This document shows positions 1 to 7,836 of a DNA stretch of 64,000 nt, one piece after another (the stretch's first letter is position 1; each line of letters begins with the position of its first letter). Source of the DNA: Dorea_D sp963559605 (GTDB taxonomy: Bacteria; Bacillota; Clostridia; Lachnospirales; Lachnospiraceae). The DNA lies in the NCBI GenBank assembly GCA_963559605.1, contig CAUWLL010000012.1, forward strand, positions 1-64,000. Direction: 5' to 3'. The notes beneath the pieces were generated by a model that was given only the letters and a program-made list of their open reading frames with translations, did not search any database and had not been told where the DNA came from. The translations under genes and the position numbers were made by a program.

Positions 1-836
1 GCACACATAAGAAAACCGTGATTGCGTTGTGGGTGGTGCTTATCGCAAGCGTGAGTTTTGGGGTGTATAAGAATTTTACCGCTATCGACCAGCACACGAC
101 CCATGAAAAAGAAATCATTGAGCTTCGCTTGCAGGACACCAACGGGATAGAAAATTTCGTGAAGAACTTTGCGAAGTCCTATTACACATGGAATAACAGC
201 AAAGAAGCGATTGAAGCAAGGACGCAGGCAATCAACGGTTATCTGACAAAGGAATTGCAGGACTTGAATGTTGATACAATTAGAACGGATATACCGACCA
301 GCTCCACAGTTACAGATGTGATTGTATGGAGTATCGAACAGTCGGGAACGGACACTTTTTCTGCTACCTACGAAGTAGATCAGCAGATAAAAGAGGGAGA
401 ACAGACAAGCAATGTGAAAGCAACCTATACCGTAAAAGTCCATGTGGACGCTGACGGGGATATGGTAATCGTTCAGAACCCTACCCTTGCACCAGCAATC
501 GAAAAATCAGACTATGAGCCAAAGACCCCAGAAGTAGACGCAAGCGTGGACGCTGATACGGTAAATGACGCTACCGCATTTCTGGAAACATTCTTTAAGC
601 TCTATCCAACAGCCACAGAAAAAGAGCTTGCCTACTATGTATCTGGGAATGTGATTGAACCTATCGGCAGGGACTATCTGTATTCTGAATTGGTAAACCC
701 TATCTTTACAAAGGACGGGGACAATGTGAAAGTCAAGGTGGCTGTAAAATTCATTGATAATCAGACAAAGGCGACGCAGGTGTCGCAGTATGAGCTTGTG
801 TTACATAAAGATAGTAACTGGAAGATTGTAGGATAA
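1..836 (+). CDS. Conjugal transfer protein TcpC/Tn916 Orf13 family, 5-prime end outside window
   Basis: This is a component of the conjugation machinery, known in the family as a bitopic membrane protein that recruits other transfer proteins. The reading frame is open to the left edge: codons from position 3 read Thr-His-Lys-Lys-Thr before the first GTG at 18. That GTG is therefore almost certainly internal, and the true start is off the window. A hydrophobic segment directly follows (IALWVVLIASVSFGVY), then an extracytoplasmic domain of about 250 residues typical of the TcpC family. It ends with TAA at 834-836. Family assignment rests on the segment after the membrane helix (KNFTAIDQHTTHEKE), which I recognise from Tn916 Orf13. 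Known Orf13 proteins are about 300 residues, so roughly the first 30-40 residues are missing here. Confidence 0.88.
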   Translation, partial: THKKTVIALWVVLIASVSFGVYKNFTAIDQHTTHEKEIIELRLQDTNGIENFVKNFAKSYYTWNNSKEAIEARTQAINGYLTKELQDLNVDTIRTDIPTSSTVTDVIVWSIEQSGTDTFSATYEVDQQIKEGEQTSNVKATYTVKVHVDADGDMVIVQNPTLAPAIEKSDYEPKTPEVDASVDADTVNDATAFLETFFKLYPTATEKELAYYVSGNVIEPIGRDYLYSELVNPIFTKDGDNVKVKVAVKFIDNQTKATQVSQYELVLHKDSNWKIVG

Positions 837-906
837 TCAAATATAGCGTGCATTTCTTATTAGATTTTCACGCAGTATTTCTGACAAGTAAACTGTGCAA
901 AAATAA

Positions 907-935
907 TTGACAACAAAACTTGGCTGTGCTATATT
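907..935 (+). promoter_or_regulatory. Sigma-A type promoter of the ICE accessory trio
   Basis: TTGACA at 907-912 and TATATT at 930-935 are separated by 17 bp. They lie 41 bp before the start codon at 976, which also has a GGGAGG ribosome site at 963-968. This would drive the DUF6442-HTH-small protein genes. Confidence 0.65.
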
Positions 936-975
936 ATGTGTGTAAATAAAACTTGGCAGAAAGGGAGGTCTTTTT

Positions 976-1308
976 ATGGATAAAGAGGAAGTTTTAGCAA
1001 AAGCCAAAAAAGAAGGAATGTTAGGTGTTGATGAAGAAACAAAACATACAAAAACCCAAGGTTATTTATTTGGCAAGATGATGTTTGTAGCTGTATATAT
1101 AATTATTGCTTTTTTTAGTTTGATTACATCTACGGAACTTAACACGGGTATAACAGCAATGTTTATAGCTTCGCTTACTGGAGAGATATTTTCTAAATGG
1201 AGAATGTCAAAAAGAACAATTTTCTTCATTTTTTTTCTTATTGGTGCTGTAACTACAACACTAGCTGTAATTATCACAATTTGTGATATGTATGGAGTAG
1301 CAATATGA
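976..1308 (+). CDS. DUF6442-like small membrane protein
   Basis: A 110-residue protein with a charged N-terminus (about residues 1-33) followed by three hydrophobic segments (about 35-53, 58-70 and 80-108). The layout and the start (MDKEEVLAKAKKEG) resemble the DUF6442 family, small membrane proteins usually encoded beside an XRE-type regulator. That is the arrangement here, where the stop codon overlaps the next start by 4 bp (ATGA). Its function is unknown. It sits where Tn916 carries its tet(M) segment, so it is ICE cargo or a regulatory module. The family call is from memory, while the membrane topology can be seen in the sequence. Confidence 0.65.
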   Translation: MDKEEVLAKAKKEGMLGVDEETKHTKTQGYLFGKMMFVAVYIIIAFFSLITSTELNTGITAMFIASLTGEIFSKWRMSKRTIFFIFFLIGAVTTTLAVIITICDMYGVAI

Positions 1309-1511
1309 ATGAACAATTGATATTGAAAAATAACTTAAAGCAAGTAAGAACAGAAAGGAAACTGTCGCAGTCTGCATTGGCTGAAATGGTGGGGGTTTCT
1401 CGTAATACAATTAGCTCTATTGAAACGGGACAATTCAATCCTACTGCTAAACTTGCACTTATTTTGTGTATTGCACTTGATAAAAAATTTGAAGAACTAT
1501 TTTATTTTTAG
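1305..1511 (+). CDS. XRE-family helix-turn-helix regulator
   Basis: A 68-residue DNA-binding protein consisting almost only of a Cro/cI-type helix-turn-helix domain: LKQVRTERKLSQSALAEMVG, then the recognition helix VSRNTISSIETG and the typical FNPTAKLALILCIALD ending. It belongs to the small YgzD/Orf9-like regulators found in conjugative elements. It is translationally coupled to the upstream DUF6442 gene and probably represses or tunes this module or ICE transfer. It has no separate ligand domain. Confidence 0.9.
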   Translation: MNEQLILKNNLKQVRTERKLSQSALAEMVGVSRNTISSIETGQFNPTAKLALILCIALDKKFEELFYF

Positions 1512-1521
1512 GAGTGATACC

Positions 1522-1746
1522 ATGTTAGGACTTAAAAAACGTGATATAAAAAAAGCATTGAAAGCTGGTGCAAAAGCTGGCGGTGTATCATTGGCTGATG
1601 TTCGGGCTGATATTGAAGCGACGATTGATGAAGCTATGAACAGCACCGACCCAGAAGTGCAGGCGAATTTCAGAAAGTATTTTGGAAATAAACGCCCTAC
1701 ACCAGAAGAATATATTTACAAGATTACCAAAAAGACAAAAGTGTAA
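1522..1746 (+). CDS. Small ICE protein with Spo0A-C-terminal-like sequence
   Basis: A 74-residue protein. The ATG at 1522 is chosen because AGGAGTG at 1510-1516 is correctly spaced; the frame is open further upstream but only inside the HTH gene. The C-terminal half (GNKRPTPEEYIYKITKKTK) resembles the last helices of the Spo0A effector domain (GKPTNSEFIALIADKL). Proteins of this kind in conjugative elements are sometimes labelled as Spo0A C-terminal domain proteins. It lacks the DNA-recognition part and a receiver domain, so a DNA-binding role is not established. It forms one unit with the two genes before it. Confidence 0.6.
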   Translation: MLGLKKRDIKKALKAGAKAGGVSLADVRADIEATIDEAMNSTDPEVQANFRKYFGNKRPTPEEYIYKITKKTKV

Positions 1747-1861
1747 TACAAAACAAGTGCTGTAAGGGGGATTGTATTATGGAACATTTTAAGCGAAATT
1801 CTATACAATCATACACTACCTAACAGCATTTTATCAACAACTGAATATCTCACAGCTTTAA

Positions 1862-1900
1862 TAGCTCGTACAGACTATATGTTTTGTGCGGGCTTTTTTT
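1862..1900 (+). terminator. Rho-independent terminator after the accessory trio
   Basis: A G-U-rich stem pairs AGCTCGTACA (from 1863) with TGTGCGGGCT (1885-1894) and is followed by seven T. It lies between the accessory trio and the sigma-like gene. Between 1747 and 1862 I see only a possible 14-codon ORF (1779-1823, AAGGGGG ribosome site) that I cannot support further. Confidence 0.6.
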
Positions 1901-2025
1901 GTACCCGAAAAAATTTTTTCACTTTTTTTCAAAATCATGCAACAAATCACACCTTGCTGTACAGATATGGTGCGGAAAGAGGGATAAACACTTTTCACGT
2001 CATAACGGAAAGGGGGTGTGATGAT

Positions 2026-2454
2026 ATGAAACCGTCGGACTTCCAAAAGACAATACAATGTCAATTTGACTGCAAGCTCAAACGTGTAGTGAAAGGCATT
2101 GTCCGTAATTATCGCAAAGAATTAAAACGACGAAGAAATAAGGAAATTTCCTATTGTGAGCTTCCAGAAATCGTCGTGGAAAAGCTGGCAGTCTGGGACG
2201 AATACGAAAGCGATTATATCACCTTTGATGTATGCGGTATTGAGGTTCGTGTCCTTGATGATGATTTAGCAGAAGCGATTAAGTATCTGTCTGAAAAAGA
2301 CAGGGAAATCTTGTTGATGTATTTCTTCTTAGGCATGAGCGATACAGAAATCGGCGACAGATTAAAGATTAACCGTTCAACGTCGTTCCGCAGTAGGAAG
2401 AACTCACTTGAAGAAATCAAGAAAAAATTAAAGGAGAACATGAATGATGAATAA
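2026..2454 (+). CDS. Tn916 Orf7-like sigma-70 family regulator
   Basis: A 142-residue protein of the Orf7 type, a sigma-like factor that in Tn916 promotes transcription of the excision and transfer genes. The ATG at 2026 follows AGGGGGTG at 2011-2018; an in-frame extension to 1879 would start inside the preceding terminator. The start MKPSDFQKTIQCQFD matches the Orf7 opening. The C-terminal half carries a region-4-like helix-turn-helix (LSEKDREILLMYFFLGMSDT then EIGDRLKINRSTSFRSRKNS). Its last codons overlap the Orf8-like gene. It is probably a positive regulator of the element. Confidence 0.88.
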   Translation: MKPSDFQKTIQCQFDCKLKRVVKGIVRNYRKELKRRRNKEISYCELPEIVVEKLAVWDEYESDYITFDVCGIEVRVLDDDLAEAIKYLSEKDREILLMYFFLGMSDTEIGDRLKINRSTSFRSRKNSLEEIKKKLKENMNDE

Positions 2455-2686
2455 CACACGCCCGTCATTTTACCTTATCTCGTCGGCTGTGGACGGCAAC
2501 GTAAATTCGATTGAAAAGATACTGGCATTGTATGACCCGTACATATCAAAATGTTGTTTGCGTCCGTTCTACGACAAATATGGTAATGTCTGCATAGTCG
2601 TAGACATGGAATTAAAAGGACGTATCAGAGAAGCACTTATCAAAATGATTTTGGACTTTGATATTTCTTTAGAAACCGAAGAATAA
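2444..2686 (+). CDS. Tn916 Orf8-like helix-turn-helix protein
   Basis: An 80-residue protein like Tn916 Orf8, which co-operates with Orf7 in control of the element. Recognisable parts are FYLISSAVDGNVNSIEKILA, LYDPYISKCCLRPFYDKYGN and VDMELKGRIREALIKMI, matching the helix-turn-helix family of conjugative transposons. Two ATG codons (2444 and 2447) are available behind AAGGAG at 2431-2436. The start overlaps the sigma-like gene by 11 bp, which implies coupled translation. Confidence 0.85.
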   Translation: MMNNTRPSFYLISSAVDGNVNSIEKILALYDPYISKCCLRPFYDKYGNVCIVVDMELKGRIREALIKMILDFDISLETEE

Positions 2687-3107
2687 CAAGCAGTAACCGC
2701 AGAGCATGATTTGTTCAATCCCCTCTTTCCTGCTCTGCCCCTGCTTTTACATGAAAGCAACACGCTTTCGCCACAGCTCTTTGACAACTGAATAAAGCAG
2801 ACAGATACGTTTGTGAGATAGCGAGCCACGGGGACTGTACGCCACGACCTTTTCAAAAGAAAGCGAGCGACCCACGCAGTGATCCGAGAGCGACTGTTGG
2901 AAAAGTCGTTTTGCCACGACCTATCCTCACAGAATAATGATACGTCCGCATGGTGCGGTTCTGCCCACAGGAATGGGAATAGTTGAGATACTAACGGAGC
3001 TTTCCAAAGCCGTCTGCCTGCTTCTGTAACATTGTGAAAAATACGCATATTGGATAAGCCTATGTGCGTATGTTGAGAATAGATAGCTGGTTAAGGGGGT
3101 TGATAAC
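2687..3107. other. 421-bp ICE intergenic region without a convincing gene
   Basis: No ORF with a ribosome site is visible. The decamer GCCACGACCT occurs twice (2841-2850, 2913-2922) in a segment where CGACCTTTTC-like and GGAAAAGTCG sequences could pair into a long stem. An imperfect inverted repeat (ATACGCATA near 3041 and TATGTGCGTAT near 3061) precedes the small ORF. In Tn916 relatives this interval carries the recombination module's upstream region. I see no xis gene here. Confidence 0.5.
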
Positions 3108-3230
3108 TTGGCTAAAAAAGAACCTGCACAATATATCGTGGAACGGGAATTTTTAGGTAAATTTTCCGTAGAAGAATTACTTGTCCGTATCGTGAAATCT
3201 CATGTAAAAAAAGGAATATCAAGAGGGTAA
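3108..3230 (+). CDS. Small 40-residue ORF before the recombinase
   Basis: The TTG start at 3108 is preceded by AAGGGGG (about 3093-3099). The peptide (MAKKEPAQYIVEREFLG then KFSVEELLVRIVKSHVKKG) is highly charged. I do not recognise the family with certainty. Short ORFs in this position, just before large serine recombinases of clostridial elements, are common, and some act as directionality factors. That role is only an inference here. Confidence 0.5.
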   Translation: MAKKEPAQYIVEREFLGKFSVEELLVRIVKSHVKKGISRG

Positions 3231-3254
3231 AACCTTTGAAAACAATGGAAAGAA

Positions 3255-3291
3255 GCCGTACTTTATGGTATAATATTATCATAGGTACGGC
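3255..3291 (+). promoter_or_regulatory. Recombinase promoter inside a 7-bp inverted repeat
   Basis: An extended -10 (TGGTATAAT, hexamer 3269-3274) lies between GCCGTAC (3255-3261) and GTACGGC (3285-3291), exact inverted repeats. The gene start is at 3310. The geometry could be an operator straddling the -10, or a 5-prime hairpin. Confidence 0.5.
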
Positions 3292-3309
3292 AGTTGAATA
3301 GGTGGAAAA

Positions 3310-4938
3310 ATGATTTATCAAAAAGGTTCAAACTTATTTAACGTGGCTATTTATATCAGATTATCACGAGAGGACGGAGATAAGGAAGAAAGCGATAGTG
3401 TAGGAAATCAGAGAAAACTTTTAACAGAATATGTGAACAAGCATGATGAATTTATCTTATATGATGTTTACATTGATGACGGATTTACGGGAACGAATTT
3501 CAATAGACCAGATTTTCATAGAATGATTTCTGATATTGAAGATAACAAGGTAAATTGCGTTGTTGTAAAAGACCTTTCCCGTTTCGGACGAGATTACATT
3601 GATACGGGGCGATATTTGGAAAGAATATTTCCAGAGCTTAATGTTCGTTTTATTTCTGTAACAGATAATATTGATAGTATGAAGCAGGCATACGATATGT
3701 TACTTCCTATTAAAAATATATTCAACGAACAGTATGCCAGAGATATTTCTAATAAAGTTCAAGCGACTGTAAAATCAAAGCAGAAAGCAGGAGAATTTAT
3801 CGGAGCTTTTACAAGCTATGGTTATAAGAAATCTCCTGCAAATAAAAATAAACTTGTGATTGATGAATATGCGTCCGAAGTTGTAAAAAGAGTATTTACT
3901 ATGTATGCACAAGGAATAGGGAAACAAAGCATTGCAAAAATACTAAATGCAGAGGGTATCCTTTGTCCGTCGGAATATAAAAAGCTCAACGGCGAAAATT
4001 ACAAAAATTGCAACCGTTTAGAGAAAACTTCTTATTGGACGTATTCCACAATTAAAGTGATGTTGCAAAATGAGATTTATATTGGAAACATGGTACAAGG
4101 AAAGAAACATCAACGTATGAGAAGCAAACAGCGTCTAGTTGAGAAAGAAAACTGGATAAGGGTTGAAAATACACATGAACCGATTATAGACCGTCAACTG
4201 TGGGATAAGGTACAAAAACTGCTGACAAAAAAGCATAGGGATATTGATTTAGAAACAAATAAAAATATCTTTGCAGGTTTTATCAAGTGTGGCGATTGTG
4301 GTCGGGCAATGATGAAAAATTTCTGGCGACGTGCTGACGGAAGTAAGTCCTATTCATTCTATTGTGGAACTTACAAAAGAAGCGGAAAAGATTATTGCAC
4401 TCCGCACACGCTCCCGTTTCAAGTATTGAATGATATTGTGCTGGGAGATTTAAAGCAGATTATCCGCAATGTAGAGAACTTGCAGGAACTTGTAAAATCA
4501 CAATCTTTCACAGCAACAAAAATCAGAAAATCAACAGACATAGAACTGATAAAGTTAAAAGCAGAGCTTGAAAGAGTGAAGAAGTTGAAAAAGTCAATTT
4601 ATGAAGATTACAAAGACGAACTGATTTCTAAAGAAGAATTTCTTTCTTATCGAGAGGACTATCAACAAAAAGAAACGCTTTACTCCAAACAGATTGAAAC
4701 GCTGGAAGAAAAGAAAAAGGAAAGTGTAACAGAAGATGTTTTTGAAACACCGTGGTTAAGGCGGTTGTTGGAACTGAAAGACATTGAAGAATTAGACAGA
4801 GATATTATTGTGGAAATGATAGACCAGATAACAGTTTATGAAAACCGCAAACTTAAAATCTCATACAACTTCGGAAATGAACTGGAACATTTATTTTCAA
4901 GCGTTTACTGTGAGGACTTGGAGAAAAAGGCTATCTAA
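3310..4938 (+). CDS. Large serine recombinase, TndX/TnpX family
   Basis: This is the integrase/excisionase of the element, catalysing strand exchange through a 5-prime phosphoserine link. The N-terminal resolvase domain (about residues 10-160) has the nucleophile Ser19 in YIRLSRED and the VVKDLSRFGRDYI motif. A recombinase domain follows (about 165-300), then a zinc ribbon (about 322-365, CGDCG followed later by two further Cys) and a C-terminal coiled coil (about 395-460). At 542 residues it is close to Tn5397 TndX (533). It lies at the ICE edge, with the split amidase 72 bp downstream. A short TCCCCA/TGGGGA hairpin (4957-4975) follows it. All expected catalytic features are present, so the enzyme looks functional. 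Confidence 0.95.
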   Translation: MIYQKGSNLFNVAIYIRLSREDGDKEESDSVGNQRKLLTEYVNKHDEFILYDVYIDDGFTGTNFNRPDFHRMISDIEDNKVNCVVVKDLSRFGRDYIDTGRYLERIFPELNVRFISVTDNIDSMKQAYDMLLPIKNIFNEQYARDISNKVQATVKSKQKAGEFIGAFTSYGYKKSPANKNKLVIDEYASEVVKRVFTMYAQGIGKQSIAKILNAEGILCPSEYKKLNGENYKNCNRLEKTSYWTYSTIKVMLQNEIYIGNMVQGKKHQRMRSKQRLVEKENWIRVENTHEPIIDRQLWDKVQKLLTKKHRDIDLETNKNIFAGFIKCGDCGRAMMKNFWRRADGSKSYSFYCGTYKRSGKDYCTPHTLPFQVLNDIVLGDLKQIIRNVENLQELVKSQSFTATKIRKSTDIELIKLKAELERVKKLKKSIYEDYKDELISKEEFLSYREDYQQKETLYSKQIETLEEKKKESVTEDVFETPWLRRLLELKDIEELDRDIIVEMIDQITVYENRKLKISYNFGNELEHLFSSVYCEDLEKKAI

Positions 4939-5010
4939 TCTCAATACATTTCTAACTCCCCATATATACTGGGGAATACATATCACAATTTGCGTAAACT
5001 ACAACCAGCA

Positions 5011-5556
5011 CACGGGGGAAGGGACGCCGGAAAAGTAGGAGTAAACGGAGCGCTGGAAAAGGACATTAACCTGGCGATCGCGAAAATGGTGAAGAAAGAA
5101 CTGGAAAAAAAGGATGTCCGGGTTATTATGACGAGACAGAAAGATGAATGTCTTGCGAAAGACCCTTCGGGAAATCAGAAAATACAGGATATGAGAGAGC
5201 GGATAGAGCTGATCAACAAAAGCAAGCCCGCTCTTGCGGTCAGTATCCATCAGAATAGCTTCCATCAGTCTGATGTGAAGGGCGCGCAAGTCTTTTTCTT
5301 TACCCATTCTGCGCAGGGAGAAAAAGACGCTGCTATAATGCAGGACATTTTACGAACTGTGGATAAGGATAATACGAAACAACCAAAGGCGAACGATACG
5401 TATTATTTACTGAAAAAAACAGAAGCGCCGCTTTTGATCGTGGAGTGTGGATTCTTAAGTAATCCCGAGGAAGCAGAACAGTTATCGGACGAAGAATACC
5501 AGAAACAGATGGCAAAAGCTATTGCAGATGGAATCCTTGCTTGTCTGCAAGATTAG
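5011..5556 (+). pseudogene. 3-prime part of N-acetylmuramoyl-L-alanine amidase, split by the ICE
   Basis: This is the Amidase_3 fold, a zinc enzyme that cuts the amide bond between N-acetylmuramic acid and the stem peptide. The recognisable sequence begins exactly at the first zinc ligand (HGGRDAGKVG). It retains the Glu ligand (ALEKDINLAI), the second His (SIHQNSF) and the catalytic Glu (VECGFLSN). The first beta strand (usually VVIDPG) and any N-terminal region are missing because ICE sequence replaces them. An in-frame TTG at 4990 has no ribosome site. The N-terminal half should lie beyond the left end of the ICE. Inactive unless the element excises. Confidence 0.85.
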
Positions 5557-5576
5557 AGTGTAGTATAATAAGTCAC

Positions 5577-6626
5577 ATGGAGACAATAATAAGAAAAACA
5601 GAAAAAAAACAATTGGATAAAGAAGCCATCCGTATGGCAGGAGATTTTTTAAGAAACGGCGGACTTGTAGCCTTTCCTACGGAGACGGTATACGGGCTCG
5701 GTGCGGATGCCCTGAATGAAAAGGCGGCAGAGAAAATCTACGCTGCAAAAGGGAGACCGTCGGATAATCCGTTGATCATCCATATTACAAAGATGGAGGA
5801 TTTGGGAAAAATCACAACATCGGTTTCACGGGAGGCAGCCTTGATTGCAGAAAAATACTGGCCCGGTCCTCTTACTATGATATTTGAGAAGAATGACAAA
5901 GTTCCTTATGGAACGACAGGAGGTCTGGATACGGTTGCTGTCCGTATGCCCAGCGACGAGATCGCAAGAGCGGTTATCGATGCGGGAGGCGGCTATATTG
6001 CAGCTCCAAGCGCCAACACATCGGGAAAACCAAGCCCTACAACCGCCCGGCATGTGGAGGAAGATTTAAGCGGTAAGATTGAGATGATCGTGGACGGAGG
6101 AGCAGTAGATATTGGCGTGGAGTCTACGATCCTTGATATGACGGTCACGCCGCCCATGATTTTGCGTCCGGGGGCGATTACAAGAGAAATGTTGGAAGAT
6201 TTGATCGGGGAGGTTGCAGAAGATATTGCCATTATCGATCCGGAGAGCAAAGAGAAACCGAAAGCGCCGGGGATGAAGTACCGTCATTATGCGCCGAAAG
6301 CAGAGCTTTGCATTGTAGAAGGAGAGATCGATCAAGTTGTGTCTGCCATTAATAGAATGGCAAAAGAACAGATGGAGAAAGGCTGTAAGGTGGGAATCAT
6401 CGGTACCCGGGAAACAGTTTCCCGGTATGAATGCGGAGACGTCAAATCCATCGGAACAAGAAAAGACGAAGCAACGATTGCTGCCCGTCTTTACGGAATT
6501 TTGAGAGAGTTTGATAAAGATAAAGTAGATTACATATATAGTGAGTCTTTTTCCGGCGACGGCATAGGGAGCGCTATTATGAACCGACTGTTAAAAGCAG
6601 CGGGACATCATATTATAAATGTATAA
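5577..6626 (+). CDS. sua5: L-threonylcarbamoyladenylate synthase (Sua5/YwlC)
   Basis: It makes threonylcarbamoyl-AMP from Thr, bicarbonate and ATP, the first step of t6A37 tRNA modification, in the cytoplasm. The N-terminal YrdC domain is clear (GGLVAFPTETVYGLGADA, KGRPSDNPLIIH, then PSANTSGKPSPT). A linker leads to a C-terminal Sua5 domain opening with APGMKYRHYAPKAEL and ending near GSAIMNRLLKAAGHH. The length of 349 residues suits the two-domain Sua5 form rather than the short TsaC form. ATG 5577 is preferred over an in-frame start at 5541, which lies inside the amidase. It starts a likely operon with upp (21-bp gap) and the dCMP deaminase. Confidence 0.95.
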   Translation: METIIRKTEKKQLDKEAIRMAGDFLRNGGLVAFPTETVYGLGADALNEKAAEKIYAAKGRPSDNPLIIHITKMEDLGKITTSVSREAALIAEKYWPGPLTMIFEKNDKVPYGTTGGLDTVAVRMPSDEIARAVIDAGGGYIAAPSANTSGKPSPTTARHVEEDLSGKIEMIVDGGAVDIGVESTILDMTVTPPMILRPGAITREMLEDLIGEVAEDIAIIDPESKEKPKAPGMKYRHYAPKAELCIVEGEIDQVVSAINRMAKEQMEKGCKVGIIGTRETVSRYECGDVKSIGTRKDEATIAARLYGILREFDKDKVDYIYSESFSGDGIGSAIMNRLLKAAGHHIINV

Positions 6627-6647
6627 GGTAATATAAGGAGGATAAAA

Positions 6648-7277
6648 ATGGCAAAAGTACAAGTTATGGAGCATCCGTTAATTCAGCACAAAATAAACTA
6701 TATCCGCAGAGAGGACGTGGGTTCCAAAGAATTTCGTGAAATCGTAGGAGAAATTGCTTCTCTGATGTGTTACGAAGCGACAAGAGATTTGAAACTTCAG
6801 GACGTTACGATCAAAACACCGATCTGTGAGATGACGGCAAAGGAACTTTGCGGAAAGAAACTGGCAGTCGTTCCGATCTTAAGAGCCGGACTCGGAATGG
6901 TGGACGGTATTTTGAATATGATTCCGGCGGCAAAAGTAGGACATATCGGTTTGTACCGCGATCCGGATACCTTTGAACCGGTGGAGTATTACTGCAAGCT
7001 GCCGTCAGACTGTGATGAGAGAGAAGTGTTTGTAGTCGACCCGATGCTGGCAACGGGAGGTTCCAGCGTGGCGGCGCTACAGATGTTAAAAGATAAGGGT
7101 GTGAAAAATATTCGTTTCATGTGTATCATCGCAGCTCCGGAAGGCGTTGAGCGTATGGTGAAGGCACACCCGGATGTTGATCTTTATATCGGCGCTTTAG
7201 ACGATCATCTGAACGAACATAAATATATCGTTCCGGGACTGGGTGACGCGGGCGACCGTATTTTCGGAACAAAATAA
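6648..7277 (+). CDS. upp: Uracil phosphoribosyltransferase
   Basis: It salvages uracil: uracil plus PRPP gives UMP. At 209 residues it has the normal length. Landmarks are the opening VMEHPLIQHKINYIRRE, VPILRAGLGMVDG, the PRPP-binding loop FVVDPMLATGGSS and the uracil-binding end YIVPGLGDAGDRIFGTK. The start follows an AAGGAGG ribosome site. It lies 21 bp after sua5 and 21 bp before a dCMP deaminase, so two pyrimidine nucleotide enzymes sit together. Confidence 0.97.
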   Translation: MAKVQVMEHPLIQHKINYIRREDVGSKEFREIVGEIASLMCYEATRDLKLQDVTIKTPICEMTAKELCGKKLAVVPILRAGLGMVDGILNMIPAAKVGHIGLYRDPDTFEPVEYYCKLPSDCDEREVFVVDPMLATGGSSVAALQMLKDKGVKNIRFMCIIAAPEGVERMVKAHPDVDLYIGALDDHLNEHKYIVPGLGDAGDRIFGTK

Positions 7278-7298
7278 ATATTACAGGAGGAAGTTCAC

Positions 7299-7787
7299 AT
7301 GGCGGACAAAAGAGAAGATTATATTACATGGGACGAGTATTTTATGGGAGTTGCAATTCTTTCGGGACTTCGTTCCAAAGATCCGAACACACAGGTTGGC
7401 TGCTGCATCGTAAGCCAGGATAATAAAATATTGTCCATGGGATATAACGGACTTCCGAAAGGCTGTTCAGATGATGAATTTCCTTGGACGAGAGAGGGAG
7501 AGAATCCGTTAGAAACGAAATATATTTATACGGTACACAGTGAGCTGAATGCGATTTTAAATTACAGGGGAGGAAGCCTTGAGGGAGCGAAGCTCTATGT
7601 TTCCTTGTTTCCATGTAATGAATGTGCCAAGGCGATCATTCAATGTGGAATCAAAGAAGTAATTTATGACAGTAATAAGTATGTGGATACGCCTTCCGTG
7701 CAGGCGTCCATGCGGATGTTTGACGCGGCGGGGGTACGTTATCATCAGTATCACAGGAGTAACCGGACGATACAGATTGAGCTGTAG
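7299..7787 (+). CDS. dCMP deaminase family protein (ComEB-like)
   Basis: It converts dCMP to dUMP, feeding thymidylate synthesis. The zinc site is intact: HSELNAI provides the His ligand and catalytic Glu, and PCNECAKAI provides two Cys. The substrate-side motif TQVGCCIVSQDNKILSMGYN is also present. It has 162 residues, and the start lies 9 bp after an ACAGGAGGAAG ribosome site. It is the last gene of the sua5-upp unit and is followed directly by a strong bidirectional terminator. The exact substrate (dCMP versus a related cytidine nucleotide) is inferred from family membership. Confidence 0.92.
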   Translation: MADKREDYITWDEYFMGVAILSGLRSKDPNTQVGCCIVSQDNKILSMGYNGLPKGCSDDEFPWTREGENPLETKYIYTVHSELNAILNYRGGSLEGAKLYVSLFPCNECAKAIIQCGIKEVIYDSNKYVDTPSVQASMRMFDAAGVRYHQYHRSNRTIQIEL

Positions 7788-7792
7788 AAAAG

Positions 7793-7836
7793 AAAACCGG
7801 AAAGACTTGAAATATGGCAAGTCTTTCCGGTTTTTT
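7793..7836. terminator. Bidirectional terminator with perfect 17-bp stem
   Basis: Arms 7793-7809 and 7818-7834 are exact inverted repeats around an 8-nt loop, with T/A tracts on both sides. It ends the rightward sua5-upp-deaminase unit and the leftward DUF2508 gene. Confidence 0.92.

Larger units (their letters stand above)
1..5019 (+). mobile_element. Right end of a Tn916-like integrative conjugative element with a serine recombinase
   Basis: The order is an Orf13/TcpC transfer protein, an accessory trio, an Orf7-like sigma factor, an Orf8-like protein, a small ORF and a large serine recombinase. This matches the right half of Tn916 except that the tyrosine Int/Xis module is replaced by a TndX-type recombinase, as in Tn5397, and tet(M) is absent. 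The transfer genes lie left of the window. The right boundary is placed where sequence stops being non-coding and starts to encode the HGG motif of a host amidase (5011). TndX-family enzymes are known to cross over at a GA dinucleotide and GA occurs at 5018-5019, so the exact junction is uncertain by several bases. Confidence 0.85.

Noticed and set aside
1779..1823. 14-codon ORF with a good ribosome site before the ICE terminator
   Set aside because: Could be a leader peptide, but it is too short and has no recognisable family or clear regulated gene behind it.
4990..5010. TTG codon giving the amidase fragment its own start
   Set aside because: No ribosome site precedes it, the residues before HGG do not match the family, and the first core strand is missing.
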